Positions 33,301 to 44,605 of a stretch of DNA of 64,000 bases are shown one piece after another. The stretch's first letter is position 1, and every line of letters starts with the position of its first letter. The stretch is from Medicago truncatula. Its lineage: Eukaryota; Streptophyta; Magnoliopsida; Fabales; Fabaceae. The notes beneath the pieces are model-generated. The model did not search any database. It was not told where the DNA came from and saw nothing but the letters and a program-made list of their open reading frames with translations. Both the position numbers and the translations under genes were made by a program. The stretch spans positions 40,452,762-40,516,761 of the forward strand of contig NC_053042.1 of NCBI RefSeq assembly GCF_003473485.1, given 5' to 3'.

Positions 33301-36148
33301 TCAGTAAAATATTATTAATATATGGAAGAATGAGTTGTAGACAGGACACAATGACACTGTTTGATTTGTGCAACACACCTCATCTAGTGAAAAGAGGCTT
33401 TAGTTGTTGTTTGTTGTTGGCATAATGAGTCAAAAAATAAAGCTTGGTATGGAATACAGAATATAACGGTTATATACCTGCTTGTACATACTGATAGCCT
33501 CTAGATAGAACTGTTTCTTTGAATATCCTGTTTTTCTTAACCTTGCAATGGTATAGGCATTTTTGACCTGTAGCAGAGCAAAAAGCAAAATTTGATTCAG
33601 GTAACGGATAACGTCTATAGAAGAAAGGGCCACTGCCTATTGTCCAGTATTCAGTACTTTCTGCACGACTTTAATTTCATTTTTATTTTATTTTCTATAA
33701 TAAAAGAATACTATTTAGAAATACACTATACTGCAATTCTCCAAGATTGGGGGCAAAATAAAAAGGGAGTGGGAAATAAAATATTGGATTAATAGAAATT
33801 ACTACATAGACATAGTTAGGTTTCAAAATTGGGAGATAGTGCAAACAGAAAGTAGCAGAAGTTATATGCATCATTACCTCCATCATTAAGTCGCTTTTCG
33901 TTCTTTCCCAACCACTTCTAGTGAACATCCTGATACATGAAACATCATAGAAATTATAGAGAAGACCAGGATGCATACTTATAAAGTTATAATATATGTA
34001 GCTGCAATGCTATACAAGCCTTGAAGACACATCAAATCGGTGAAAATACTTAGAAAATATGTAAATAATTCTAAGTAGATGCAACATCACAGAAACTGCT
34101 TTCATGTTAAAATAAATCCCACAAAAAGATATGAAAACTTAAATTTCAGAGAAAAGAATCATGTAAAACAATATATGGGAGTATTTTTTATTTCTTTTTA
34201 GGCTACTTAGAAGAAGAAAAGTATAATAGATATAAGAAGCTAAAACAATGGAGATAAAAAACCATTGCGACCTAACCTTTTCCAAAATGGGATTTTCTCA
34301 CGAGGTTCGTAAGGTTCATAGATAATTCCTGGACTTGACAGGCAAATCTGTGCTCCCTGAAACAATTGTTACACAAGAGGGTTACCTAAAGTCCATCTAA
34401 ATCATTAACTTTGGAAATCTATTAAAGAATATTATAATGGAAAAACAATTGTTACACAAGAGGGTTACCTAAAGTCCATCTAAATCATTAACTCTGGAAA
34501 ACTGTTTTCAACTTTAGAGCACAACACACACACATATCGTGCATGTACTTACATCTAGCATATCCACTTTACCATCCATTGAAAAGACAAAGGCTGCTCA
34601 TGTGGTCTGTCATTTAAAATGCTAGTATGCTATTAATATTTTAAAAAAGTTTTGAGAATATTAGAATGTTCAAAAATCTTTTTGATGCCTTAATTGTAGC
34701 TATGAACTGTGTGTCTTAGGTTCCACTCTTCCTCTAATTGAAGAGTAAAATAAACTCCTTGTTGTTTTTAGAAACCCTTCACTTCAATTGCGAATTTTGA
34801 ACAGAAAGGAAACATGAGATGATAAATCCAGTAAATCAATTCAAATATACAAACAAAATAATTGGTATGAGTATAGAATACAAGAAGGGCATAAGATAAT
34901 GAGATATAAATCGAGCAATTCTTCCACTTGTATAACCTTAATCAATGATTAAAATAATAAATCATAATATCAACTATAAAATTCTAATTAAAATAATGCA
35001 CTAAATTATAAATAAATGAATATTGTTAAATTGGGTTGTGTAAATTGTGTTATTTGAATGGCTCGTGATGTGTTGGGTTGTTCAATATTCAATTGGTAAG
35101 CCTGTTGAGAGGTCTCTACCCTTCGAATTTATATTCCGACTATCCCATCAGGTCAGAGAAACTCTAGCCACCACCTTTGCCAGATAGAGGGCAGTAATCC
35201 TTTCGCACTCTTTCTTCTCCAAGATGACTACGAACACTAACAAACATGACAGGTACACATTACTAAATACTAAATAATATGTCATATATTTTATCTATCT
35301 CTGCTAATTTTCCAACAATTAGTAGTAATAAATTAATTGAAAACATCACAACTTTTCCATCAATATATCATTAAACCATAACTAGTAAGAACTTACGTAA
35401 ACCTAAAACATGATGAGCAAGGCTCGTAAGAGAAATAAGTACCATCCTCCACACAACAAAAGTCATCCTTGTAAATTTCACTACAAATTGGGTGTAACAT
35501 ACATAATCTACCATGCCCCTGTTTGGATAAACAACTTATGTTGCAGGTTATACAATAATCACTTATCACACAAGCTCTTATGAATAAGCTATTTCCATAA
35601 CATAAGATACCAAAGTCCCCGTTGTTTTCATAAATTCTCTTAAAGGTTGTGCCAGTAAATAAGCTCAAATAAGTCAATCCAATAAGGCCGTATAGCCGAC
35701 GAAGGATAACAGAAAACAGTTTGATGATTATAATAAAAGAAAGAGAAGAGATTTAAGAGAACCTACCATAGGGCGGACTTGTGCATTAGGTCTGACTTTC
35801 ACTGCACTAGTTGACATCTTTCTATCATTCATGAAAATGGAAAACTCCGCAGCCTAAGAAAGACATTGACAACAACAAACACAAAAAAAACATAAACCCA
35901 AAACCCCAGAAGCAAAAAATCACAATCTTGAATTTTGATACAACATTTGCAGTAAAATGAATTACCATTGTAGATCGAAATGTCAAAGTTTTAACATTAG
36001 CGAATGAAAATCCATCGTTGGGTTTAAACAAATCAGAAGCGTTTGATAAAGCATTGGAATAGTTTCTGAAGCTACCAAGAAGATGCGATGGTCGAATCTG
36101 AGATGAATGATAGAGATTGCGAGCTGATTGTAAGCGTTTCAATGACAT
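30352..36148 (-). CDS. Tim44-related mitochondrial protein, ten exons
   Basis: Exons read leftwards: 35966-36148, 35767-35853, 34277-34356, 33878-33929, 33478-33567, 32191-32259, 31980-32081, 31272-31340, 31102-31158 and 30352-30447; 294 aa. The N-terminus MSLKRLQSARNLYHSSQIRP is basic and Ser/Arg-rich like a mitochondrial presequence. The body has FTRSGWERTKSDLMMEVKNA, IARLRKTGYSKKQFYLEA, WSRVYWEMVEPVVLIRTLRA and FEAYDSKGSVVAGDKNKEVL, ending RDIWIFEKPSFLP. This order is that of the Tim44-like C-terminal domain shared by Tim44 and mitoribosomal mL45. It resembles the Arabidopsis protein annotated as Tim44-related (At5g27395, from memory). Import factor or mitoribosome role cannot be settled from sequence. 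An in-frame ATG at 36244 could extend it by 32 residues. Confidence 0.9.
30652..30963 (-). mobile_element. RTE-type LINE 3' fragment in an intron
   Basis: Lies in the last intron of the Tim44-related gene, same strand. On the minus strand it ends CCCTACTTAGTGGGATAAGG and CTTTGTTG repeats, the classic 3' end of plant RTE LINEs. Before that come traces of the RT C-terminus (EESRIRRGRGRPRETIRKDL, LEANELDPN). 5'-truncated. Confidence 0.8.
32650..33037. mobile_element. Mutator-type MITE with long inverted ends in an intron
   Basis: Lies between exons 5 and 6 of the Tim44-related gene. The ends ggcttaatgcacttttgg and, inverted, ggctcaaatgcacttttgg continue as about 180-base arms with several ggggaccaaaa units. 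The flanks aaaattaaa (32641-32649) and cgaattaaa (33038-33046) match at 7 of 9 positions. The arms could fold into a long hairpin in the pre-mRNA. Confidence 0.75.
34361..34506. repeat. Short direct duplication near the exon 3 acceptor
   Basis: About 63 bases starting aacaattgttacacaagagg occur at 34361 and again at 34444, 83 bases apart, differing by one base in the matched part. It lies in intron 2 of the Tim44-related gene, immediately 5' of exon 3. Confidence 0.85.
35519..35683. repeat. MITE-like repeat of the GTTTGGATAA family
   Basis: In intron 2 of the Tim44-related gene. Begins ctgtttggataaacaactta and ends ataagctcaaataagtcaat. Confidence 0.6.
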
Positions 36149-37699
36149 CTTCTTCGTCTTCAACTTCGATGTAGAAGCATTACAGTTACAGTTACAGTTA
36201 TTGATCAATTGATGAAAGATTATTGATTGATTCAGTTCAATCAAAGAACAATTGCAGGTTTCTGGTTTTCAAGGGTTTAAGCATTCAACGTCGGGCTGTA
36301 AAATTGTATATTCATTTATCTTCAATTGGGCTCGTTAAGGAAATGTGTATTTCTCCTACAAGTTACTATTTGCACTCCTGTTTCTTTAGAGAAAACACCC
36401 CAATTAACTTCCATCGGTTTAGGACCTCGGGATATGCTCATTTGTAGGTTTGGGATTGAATGTTAAAACTTTTTATGTTGGGTCAATTAGTTCATACAAA
36501 ATTTTGTTCTGATTGAGACTTCAATCTGTATTCGTCAGTAAATAGTGAGATTGGTATTCAAATTAATCGGTACTTAGGTTAGATATAGAGTTTACACACA
36601 CACGATATACAAACCTTTTTATTTTATTTTTATATTTATTTATTTTATATTTTTGAAGTCTTGAAATGTTTTGCTGCATTCTGAAAGCTAACTTTCCAAA
36701 TACAAATAAAAAATTGTATTTCTTAAATGTGTTTTTATTAAATGTTGTAAACACATGTTTTTTTTAAGCAAACTGTATTCTTAAATGTGACTCTAACCTG
36801 AAAAAATTGAGGATAAGAAATTGATCAAGTTCTTGACCTCATTAGGAGAGACTAGATATAAGTTGACCCTCAAGCAACCCGTTCTTTACAATTAAGTAGA
36901 GTGGACACGTTGATTTTTTAATTGAGTGTTACACTACTACACTCATTTTGTCACTTCCATAGTCATTTCATTTCAAGTTTTTAATTTCACTAGTTTATTG
37001 ACCACTATAATGACAAGTCCCTTCAAAAAACAAATTTTCATTTTCATAACACAAGTCTCTTCCTTATTCTGTACTACACTACTGCTTACAACCATATTCA
37101 AAATTATATTGTTGCTGTCCTGTAATAAAATTTTGGCGACTTGTTGACTAAAGGTGTCTTTTAAAAAGTTATCCTATTGACATTTACTAAAAGACACCAA
37201 CTAATTTTTTTTAGCAAGTTATAATTAAAAAGTGGATAATCACATCTTGAGATATGACTTGCTAAAAAACACCTATAAAGGTGTCTTGTAGCAAAACCCT
37301 TTTCTTTAATAGTATTATAACTCCAAACAATTTTTTTATATATTACTATTAGTTGCTTGTCTTGAGAACGCCCGACTTTGTGTGATTTGTCCTTATTGAA
37401 CCCGTAATTTATTAAGATAAAGTTGAGTTTGGATCTAAATATTTGGCCCGGCGTAATGCTAAGATCGGGTGAGAGACACACTTAACTTGGCCTAACCCGT
37501 CTTTTGTACATCGAAGGTGGAAGTGAGGAATTACGCCTAATTCATCTTTACTATTATCCCTCTCAAGAGAATCTGTCGTAAAGTTAACTTTTGGCACAAG
37601 AGATTACAAATCTACTAGGAGAAACAGGTACCTGGATTTACTTCTAATGTGATGTCAAATTCGAGTTCAATGAGCAGCTATTTGCAATATAATATACTA
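36149..37699. other. Promoter side of the Tim44-related gene and spacer
   Basis: The first few hundred bases should be its promoter (minus strand). A block at 37150-37290 has inverted tracts (aaggtgtcttttaaaaagt, aaaaacacctataaaggtg) and may be a decayed MITE. A GC-richer block at 37360-37620 looks like old repeat sequence but was not identified. Confidence 0.4.
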
Positions 37700-37701
37700 C
37701 C

Positions 37702-37746
<45 letters not shown>
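37700..37746. repeat. (TTA)n microsatellite
   Basis: About 15 TTA units immediately left of the Mutator-type element. Confidence 0.95.
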
Positions 37747-37747
<1 letters not shown>

Positions 37748-37751
37748 TGTA

Positions 37752-39080
37752 GGGTTAATATGTATTTACCCCCTGTAATTTAGCCGAGTTTCACAAAAAA
37801 AAGTTTAGATTCCAACCCTGTAAAATAAGATTCTTTGATTTTAGCCCCTGACCTATGTGACCGTGCAGAATTGCTGACGTGGCATGCTGACTGTGCATAT
37901 CTGGTTATGTGGCGTGATGACTGTATTATTTTTTTAAAGGGTGCACGTGGCATTTGTATTTTTTTTTAAAATAAAAATAAATTCTGGAAAAATTATTAAA
38001 AATAAAAAATAATAATTAAAATGAAAAAACAATTATGAAAAAATATAGAAAATTTAAGAAAAAAATCACGAAAATAAAAAATTCTAGAAAAAAATTATAT
38101 ATATCAAAATTTTCAAAAAATATAAAAAATTGAAAATATAATATTATATAGTTATTTTGATTATGAAAATTTATTTCTAGAATTTTATTTTATTCGAAAA
38201 TATAATCTAGATAAATAACAAGATACAATGAATTTTGATTGACACCGGTATATAAGTCATGTTATACTATTGAATAACAAGCCCTTAATTCTATTCTTCA
38301 TGATCTAATGTTATGTTTTTTTAATTATTGAAATATTTTCCAATATTTTTATTTTTTGTATAAAAAATAAAAAAAAAACAAACTTTTTAATTTCGAAAGA
38401 AAAATCTGAACTTTTTTTTTTTAAAAAATAAAATGTATTTTCTTATTATATTCATGAATTTCGAAATATATTAAGTTCCTGAATTTCCAGAAATATAAAT
38501 TTTTTGAAATTTTTTTTTTCTCATATTTTTAACTTTTTCTAGATTTTTTTCTTATTTTTTAAAATTTTCTAGAACTTTTTAAATTTTTATTAGTTTTTCC
38601 AAATTTTTTTCATTTTACCAGATTCTTTTTCATTTTTATTAAAATTTTCAGATTATTTTTTATTTTATTATATTTTCCAGAATTTTTTAAATTTGTTTAA
38701 TCATATTTTTTATTTTAATTAATTTTTTCGTTATTTTTTTTCTTTTTCAGAATTTATTTAATTTTTTATGTTTTTTTCGTTTTTTTTTAAATCACAAATA
38801 CCACGTGTACCCTTTAAAAAAATAAAAAATAAAAATAATTATACAGTCAGCGTCCATTACACATGTGTCAGGTTTTAAGAAAAATTAAAATTAAAATAAT
38901 TACACAGTGGCGTGCCACATCAGAGTCTGGATGGGGTCAGAAGTGTTTTGTGGAAAATCTTAATATTATAGGGGTGTTTTGTGAAGAATCTTCATGTTAT
39001 ATGGTTGGAATCTAAACTTTTATTTTTATAGGGAGTAAACCGGAACTCGCCCAAATTACAGGGTAAAGACATATTAACCC
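37752..39080. mobile_element. Mutator-type element with long inverted ends
   Basis: Ends gggttaatatgtatttaccc and, inverted, gggttaatatgtctttaccc. The arms include ttggaatctaaactttt and its complement. The 9-bp duplication ttatttgta flanks it exactly (37743-37751 and 39081-39089). The 1.3-kb interior is extremely AT-rich with no open frame of note. Confidence 0.85.
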
Positions 39081-39653
39081 TTATTTGTAATATAATACTT
39101 GTCTGTTTCACTCGCTTCAAAAGAACCTATTAACAATTCATGAATCCATTTTTGCATTGTCTCCATTTGAAATTTTTTGCTACTCAAACAAACTCACGAG
39201 AAGCCCATACAAATAAAACTAAATATCTTAATGCGTCTTTTCGTTTGACATTAATTATTATCTATGCATTGTGGCTCATGTGTTAACAAAATTAATAATA
39301 AAATAGAAGATAAACGAGGAAGAATCTTAGCAGAAGAGTAGTTTATATAATTGCCTAAATTCGAATGGTTCACGGGGGAGACAGACAATTAAGGACGGTG
39401 AAGCAAGCAATATGCAATCTCGTGGATTTGCAAGTTAAGACAAAATGCACGCAAATCGTGCATCATATCATGTTTTTTTTCTTATAGGACAGAACCAACC
39501 TTTTTTTTATTTCTTTCTTTCATGTTTAGACTTCAGATTAGCAACCAACTTGGTGTGCAATAAGCATGCATGCATAAAAGACATCACTCTCTGCTTAGTG
39601 TCCTTTCATCGATTAAGGAAGAAAAAAAAGAAATTTTAAGCAAAAAGATGAAT

Positions 39654-39758
39654 CATTTAATGCATTGATTACACAACTTTGAATGCAAATATTACCTTTC
39701 TTGACTTCTAATAAGGGTAATATTTGCATTCAAAGTTGTGTAATCAATGCATTAAATG
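39654..39758. repeat. Perfect 43-bp inverted repeat with 19-nt loop
   Basis: The left arm 39654-39696 (catttaatgcattgattaca...) and the right arm 39716-39758 are exact reverse complements over 43 bases. The spacer 39697-39715 is tttcttgacttctaataag. There is no target duplication that I can see. Confidence 0.95.
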
Positions 39759-39796
39759 CTTCCTCTTTTGGTTAGCATTACTCTTATTGTTATTAC

Positions 39797-40113
39797 TCTC
39801 TCCGTCCCAAATTATATGACGTTTTGAGCATTTCACACATATTAAGAAATGTAATTCATATTGTGTGGGAAAAAGATATTATGAGTTGTTTTACAAAATT
39901 GTCCTCAATAAATGATATGAGAAAGATAAATGAAGGAATTGAAATAAATGATATGGGAAAGATAAATGAAGGAATTGAAAGAAGAGAGAGTAATAAATGG
40001 TTAAGGATATAATATGAAAAGTAACATAATTTTTCATTGGTATTGTAAAGCAACATATAATTTGAGACAAATATTTTTTTTTTAAATTGACATATAATTT
40101 GGGACGGAGGTAG
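39797..40113. mobile_element. Stowaway MITE upstream of the GDSL gene
   Basis: 317 bp. Left end ctctctccgtcccaaattat; right end inverted ctacctccgtcccaaattat; TA on both sides (39795-39796, 40114-40115). It ends 80 bases before the GDSL start codon. It contains an internal tandem repeat with aaatgatatgagaaagataa. Confidence 0.85.
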
Positions 40114-40193
40114 TATATGATATGATACGTATTACACTAACACTACTATTTGGCTATCTTGCTCTTGCACATAACAAGTGAAAGTTAAGTGGC

Positions 40194-42006
40194 ATGGCTT
40201 CTACTAAGTACGTTGTTGCTTTACAAGTTGTGTTATTTTGCATATGTTTGGTTGTGGCAAATTCTGTTCACTTCAGTTACCCAGCAGTTTTCAACTTTGG
40301 TGATTCAAATTCAGACACAGGTGAACTTTGTGCAGCCAAGGGCTTTCAACCCGCCCCACCCAACGGACAAAATTACTTCAAAGCTCCAGCCGGGAGATTC
40401 AGCGATGGCCGTCTCATTGTTGACTTCTTAAGTAAATTTCTAATCCTTTCTTGAAATTTCTTATAGTATTCTAATTATTATATGTTCCGGACACAAAAAA
40501 GTCTCACATTGCTTGAGTATTTTATAAACACAATATCCTCATTTCTGCTGAGGCGTCTTTTAATGAAGAACAAAACCGTGAATGCTTACATGCTTCTATT
40601 GCATGAACACTTGATTAACACTCATTTTTCTCATCAATTTTGAAATGTAGAGAATGATATTATTTAACGATTGATAGAATATAAGAAAGGGTTGCATTCT
40701 TAGGATAGTTCCATTCGATGTGATTTTGGTTTATTATTGCAGTGGATGCAATGGACTTGCCATTCTTAAATGCCTATCTGGATTCAGTGGGCTCGCCAAA
40801 TTTCCATCACGGATGCAACTTTGCAGCAGCAGGTTCAACTATCCTTCCAGCAAATGCAGCATCAATCAGTCCATTTGGATTTGGCACTCAGGTAAATCAG
40901 TTTCTGCTATTCAAAGCCAAGGTTCTTGAAGTGCTTGCAGGTATATGAAAAGTTAATTCAAATATTTCCAAGTTTGATGATTATGATCTACTTCATTCAT
41001 GCCAAAGAAATAAAATTATCACAATAATGTTTCAGGCAAGAAATTTGATAAATATGTCCCAGCTGAAGACTATTTCCAGAAGGGGTTATACATGTTTGAC
41101 ATAGGCCAAAATGATCTTGCTGGCGCATTTTATTCAAAAGACTTGGACCAAATACTTTCCTCTATTCCAACAATTCTACTGGAATTTGAAACTGGTATAA
41201 AGGTTGGTGACACTATATGTCTAACAAAATAACAATGAATTTGTTACGTTTTTTATTGAAAACATTCTTGACTTGAACTCCACAGTAGAAAAATTGTTTT
41301 GCTGAAATTAACATTCACTCTCTTATTTGTGATAGAGACTATATGACCACGGGGCTAGGAATTTTTGGGTACATAACACAGGTCCACTTGGATGCTTGGG
41401 TCAAAATGTTGCCACATTTGGCCATGATAAATCAAAGATTGATGAACTAGGATGTCTTGGTGCACACAACCAAGCTGCTAAGGCCTTTAATCTACAGTTG
41501 CAAGCTTTGTGGGCAAAATTGCAGGGCCAGTATCTAGATCTAAATGTTACATATGTTGATATCTTTACCATAAAATTGGACCTCATTGCAAACTACTCAA
41601 AACATGGTAAGTATAACTAGAAAAATTTCATTGTTGCTTCATCTAAATTCAGCTTATATTTCCGTTACAGTAAAACCTATTATTGCTGTTCAAGTCATTT
41701 TCCTTTCTAACATGTCACTACTTGATGGGTTAAACAATGTTAAATTTGTATCATTATTTGTTTGCAGGGTTTGAACAACCTTTTATGGCTTGCTGTGGAT
41801 ATGGAGGTCCGCCATTTAACTATGACAGTCGCGTTTCTTGTGGACTAACAACAACGATCTTGAATGGGACCACAATTACAGCAAAAGGTTGCAATGATAG
41901 CGGTGTGTATGTAAGCTGGGACGGGACTCATTACACTGAGGCTTCAAATCAATATGTTGCATCACAAATTCTCACCAGAAACTACTCCAACACTGATTTG
42001 TCATAA
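40194..42006 (+). CDS. GDSL esterase/lipase, secreted, five exons
   Basis: Exons 40194-40431, 40743-40940, 41036-41202, 41336-41606 and 41768-42006 give 370 aa. Residues 1-24 form a hydrophobic signal peptide (KYVVALQVVLFCICLVVANS). Block I is FNFGDSNSDTG with nucleophile Ser38; block II lies in PAGRFSDGRLIVDF; block III is DIGQNDL; block V is DGTHYTEASNQ with Asp343 and His346. All four SGNH signature regions are present. The subgroup with NVTYVDIFTIK and [14 protein letters not shown] includes plant enzymes named alpha-L-fucosidase 3-like or GDSL esterase; the real substrate (acylated wall sugars or lipids) is unknown. The extracellular location is inferred from the signal peptide. A decayed sister copy lies at 44606-46700. 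Confidence 0.93.
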
Positions 42007-42527
42007 AAGATGTCTTTCCTTCTCTAGATCAAGTTCTAATCCAGTCTATTTGTTGTCATAGTAATTTTATTCTTCACATATATGCCGGCGTGCAACCAAT
42101 AGATGATTGTTATAGTAAACTTGAATGACATTGAAGCTCTTATAAACAAATGTGATTTAAGACTGGAAAATTTTATTCTTCATTTATGATTTCAATGCTA
42201 GATTATACGTCAAATTGATTGTTTTGAATTCATGGTTTACATTTTTTATTTTGAAATCATAGTTTACAAGAGTTGTTTAGTTTCATGATTTGATTAGTTA
42301 ACACATAAAATTATTATAAACATAAAGAAGGTCAAAATTGACTTGCATTAACATCAAGGAGATACAATCATTTCAGAGCTAGAAAATAGAAAGCCTAATC
42401 AAGCTAAAAAAATTACAAAGAAATAAAGCTTATAAAAATTTAGAATGAAACAAAAAGAAAATGCATGTTTCAGAAAACAATGCATCAGATCCAAAAACCG
42501 GTTAATCAGATTCAGATTGAGATCGAA
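42007..42527. other. Space between convergent GDSL and Sec61-beta genes
   Basis: Holds the 3' UTRs of both genes; otherwise AT-rich. Confidence 0.5.
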
Positions 42528-42872
42528 TCAAGCACCGGCGCCTGCACCAGCACCAGGACCAGATTGATAACGGTAGAGTTTGCCAAAAACATGGAGCATG
42601 GTGACGAAACCAATGAAGCCGAGACTCATCACGAGAACCACCGTCGGAGAAATCTTCAAACCAGGTGCATCGTCGGTGTAGAATCGCAGCATGTTGTTCC
42701 CTCCGCTGGAGCTTCCTGCGGCAGAGGTGGAGCTGGTAGTGTTTCCACCTGTTGGACGGCGACGACGCATACCGGCTGTAGCGGCAGCGGAGCCGCGTGG
42801 TGCCATGACACCTGGTCGTGTCGTGGCACCGGAAGATGCAGATTGAGATGATTGAGAGGCGGTTCTTGCCAT
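42528..42872 (-). CDS. SEC61B: Protein transport protein Sec61 subunit beta
   Basis: Intronless, 114 aa. [13 protein letters not shown] is followed by a Ser/Gly/Thr-rich cytosolic part, then [13 protein letters not shown], the conserved [20 protein letters not shown] and a single membrane segment [20 protein letters not shown] near the C-terminus, as in all Sec61-beta. The tail-anchored protein is a small subunit of the ER translocon that binds Sec61-alpha. The C-terminus adds a repeat of Gly-Ala pairs. Length is normal for plants. It runs convergent to the GDSL gene. Confidence 0.96.
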   Translation of the reverse strand: MARTASQSSQSASSGATTRPGVMAPRGSAAATAGMRRRRPTGGNTTSSTSAAGSSSGGNNMLRFYTDDAPGLKISPTVVLVMSLGFIGFVTMLHVFGKLYRYQSGPGAGAGAGA

Positions 42873-43469
42873 TGCGTGGCAGTGAAGAAAACGAGAGAAG
42901 AACGGAGATGAAGAAAAAAAATAGGAGAGAAAGATGTAGAAATAAATGGTAGTAGTTTGAATGAAAGGGGATTAATGAATAAAACAAATTATTTACTAAA
43001 AATGGAATTTTATGGTGTTGTAAAAATACTAATCAATATTAACCTTCAATTCAATCCAAATTATCTCATAGTTTCAAATTGTACTTCATAACTTACAAAA
43101 AAAAAACTTTAAAATGGAAAACAACAATTAAATTAAGAGCAGTGTTACTTTTTGCTCGACTTTACTTACATTTTAACCGTACTTAGAGTGCTCGAGAGCT
43201 AACACCTAAAAAAGTTAAATAAATAAATGGTTTCATGCAAACTTTTAGTTATAGCCCTCCTAAAATATTCTTTAAACTTTTGGTCTCTAATTTTTTTCCA
43301 TGTTGTATTGTTGACTCTTCTCTAACAGCCATCATGTTATATTTCAAAAGAGTAATTCTCTTGAGTTACTCCAAACCACGGCCCTCCATTTGCTTTTAAT
43401 CTAGTGATCTCAATTAATTATATTTATCATAGTTAAATATTTATCTCTTGTTTTTTTAATGTATCATAC
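42873..43469. other. Promoter region of Sec61-beta
   Basis: Includes its 5' UTR (about 42873-42960, purine-rich on the plus strand) and upstream AT-rich DNA. No element recognised. Confidence 0.4.
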
Positions 43470-43615
43470 ATTCTTGAGGCTGCAAATCGATATGTTGCAT
43501 CATAAATTTTCACCGAAAATTACTCCAACACTCATTTGTCAGAAAATGTCATTCCTTTCTCAAGCTCAAGTTTTAATTCGGTCTATTTTCTTCTACTTAT
43601 ATTATCAAGTTTTTA
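43470..43615 (+). pseudogene. GDSL esterase 3'-end fragment
   Basis: The stretch from ttgaggctgcaaatcgatat to ctcaagctcaagttttaat matches the last coding bases and early 3' UTR of the GDSL gene ([20 protein letters not shown]) and of the decayed copy. Nothing upstream of this part is present. It carries a stop within the matched coding part. Confidence 0.7.
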
Positions 43616-44029
43616 TGAACCGGTTTTTGAGGATGAGTTAGGCCTCCAATTTCATTAGGAATTAGGATATTAACATATATTCTAAACATAAAATACACCT
43701 ACTCAATCAATCAACTTATTTTACTCCTATTTTTACCAATGTTGGTATGCCTTCAGCTGATACTTATGTTCTTCTCAGAATTTTATTTTTCATGATAATT
43801 CTTTTGCCTCACTTAAGACTCTTTAGAATAGTTATGAAACTTACAACCGAGAAGGAACAAAGTTCTTTCCTTGGCATAATCTTTTGAAGAAAAAAGATTC
43901 ACTATTGAGAGCGTTACTCAAATCTTGGGCGCACTAACTTTCAAGTTCGACATTATAAAGTCGGTGAGTTAAACAAATATATTTTACGAAACCTCAGCCA
44001 AAGTTTTATTTAGGAAACAATTGAATTCA

Positions 44030-44233
44030 TTAAGAAACGAAATCAGGTGCAACAAAGGAAGCATATAAGAAGGACAATGATGAATCCAAAATAGTATCAA
44101 AATGATGAGCTACTGCATTAGCACTACATTTAACATGACTCAACCAAAGCAGAATTTGATTATTAGTAACATCATTAAAACCCCGGACCAGATTAAACGA
44201 ATCTCCTTCAACCATCACTTGAAAAACCCACAT
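44030..44233 (-). mobile_element. RNase H tail fragment of a LINE
   Basis: VMVEGDSFNLVRGFNDVTNN, WLSHVKCSANAVAHHFDTIL and FVAPDFVS follow the end of an RVT_3 RNase H domain (Asp in EGDS; NAVAHH near the end). Upstream parts absent. Confidence 0.5.
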
Positions 44234-44605
44234 ATCTAGAGGAAATTGAATTGCTTATCTTAAACCCTAGGTGTCAACAATATCATGATCAAGAATATCA
44301 TCAACAAATCACGAAGTCACGAGTAACATAAATTAATATTAATAAGTAAATAAAAACAATAGGCTCGTGTTATAGCCTTCATACGTCTTTTAAATATGAC
44401 ATGGTTACAATTATTTAATGTAATGTGGCTCATGTGCTGTACAGAATTAGTAGTAAATAAAAACGAGGAAGAATCTTAGCAGATCGTGCATCCAAATGCA
44501 AGATAAATAAGTTTTTTTCTTTTTCTTTTCATACACGACATAACCATCCTAATTTCTTTAATGTTATTTGGCTGTGTTCCACATAACAAGTGAAAGTTCA
44601 GTGAC

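Noticed and set aside
42465-42987. Long frames overlapping Sec61-beta on both strands
   Set aside because: They are other-frame shadows of the Sec61-beta coding sequence and lack family motifs.
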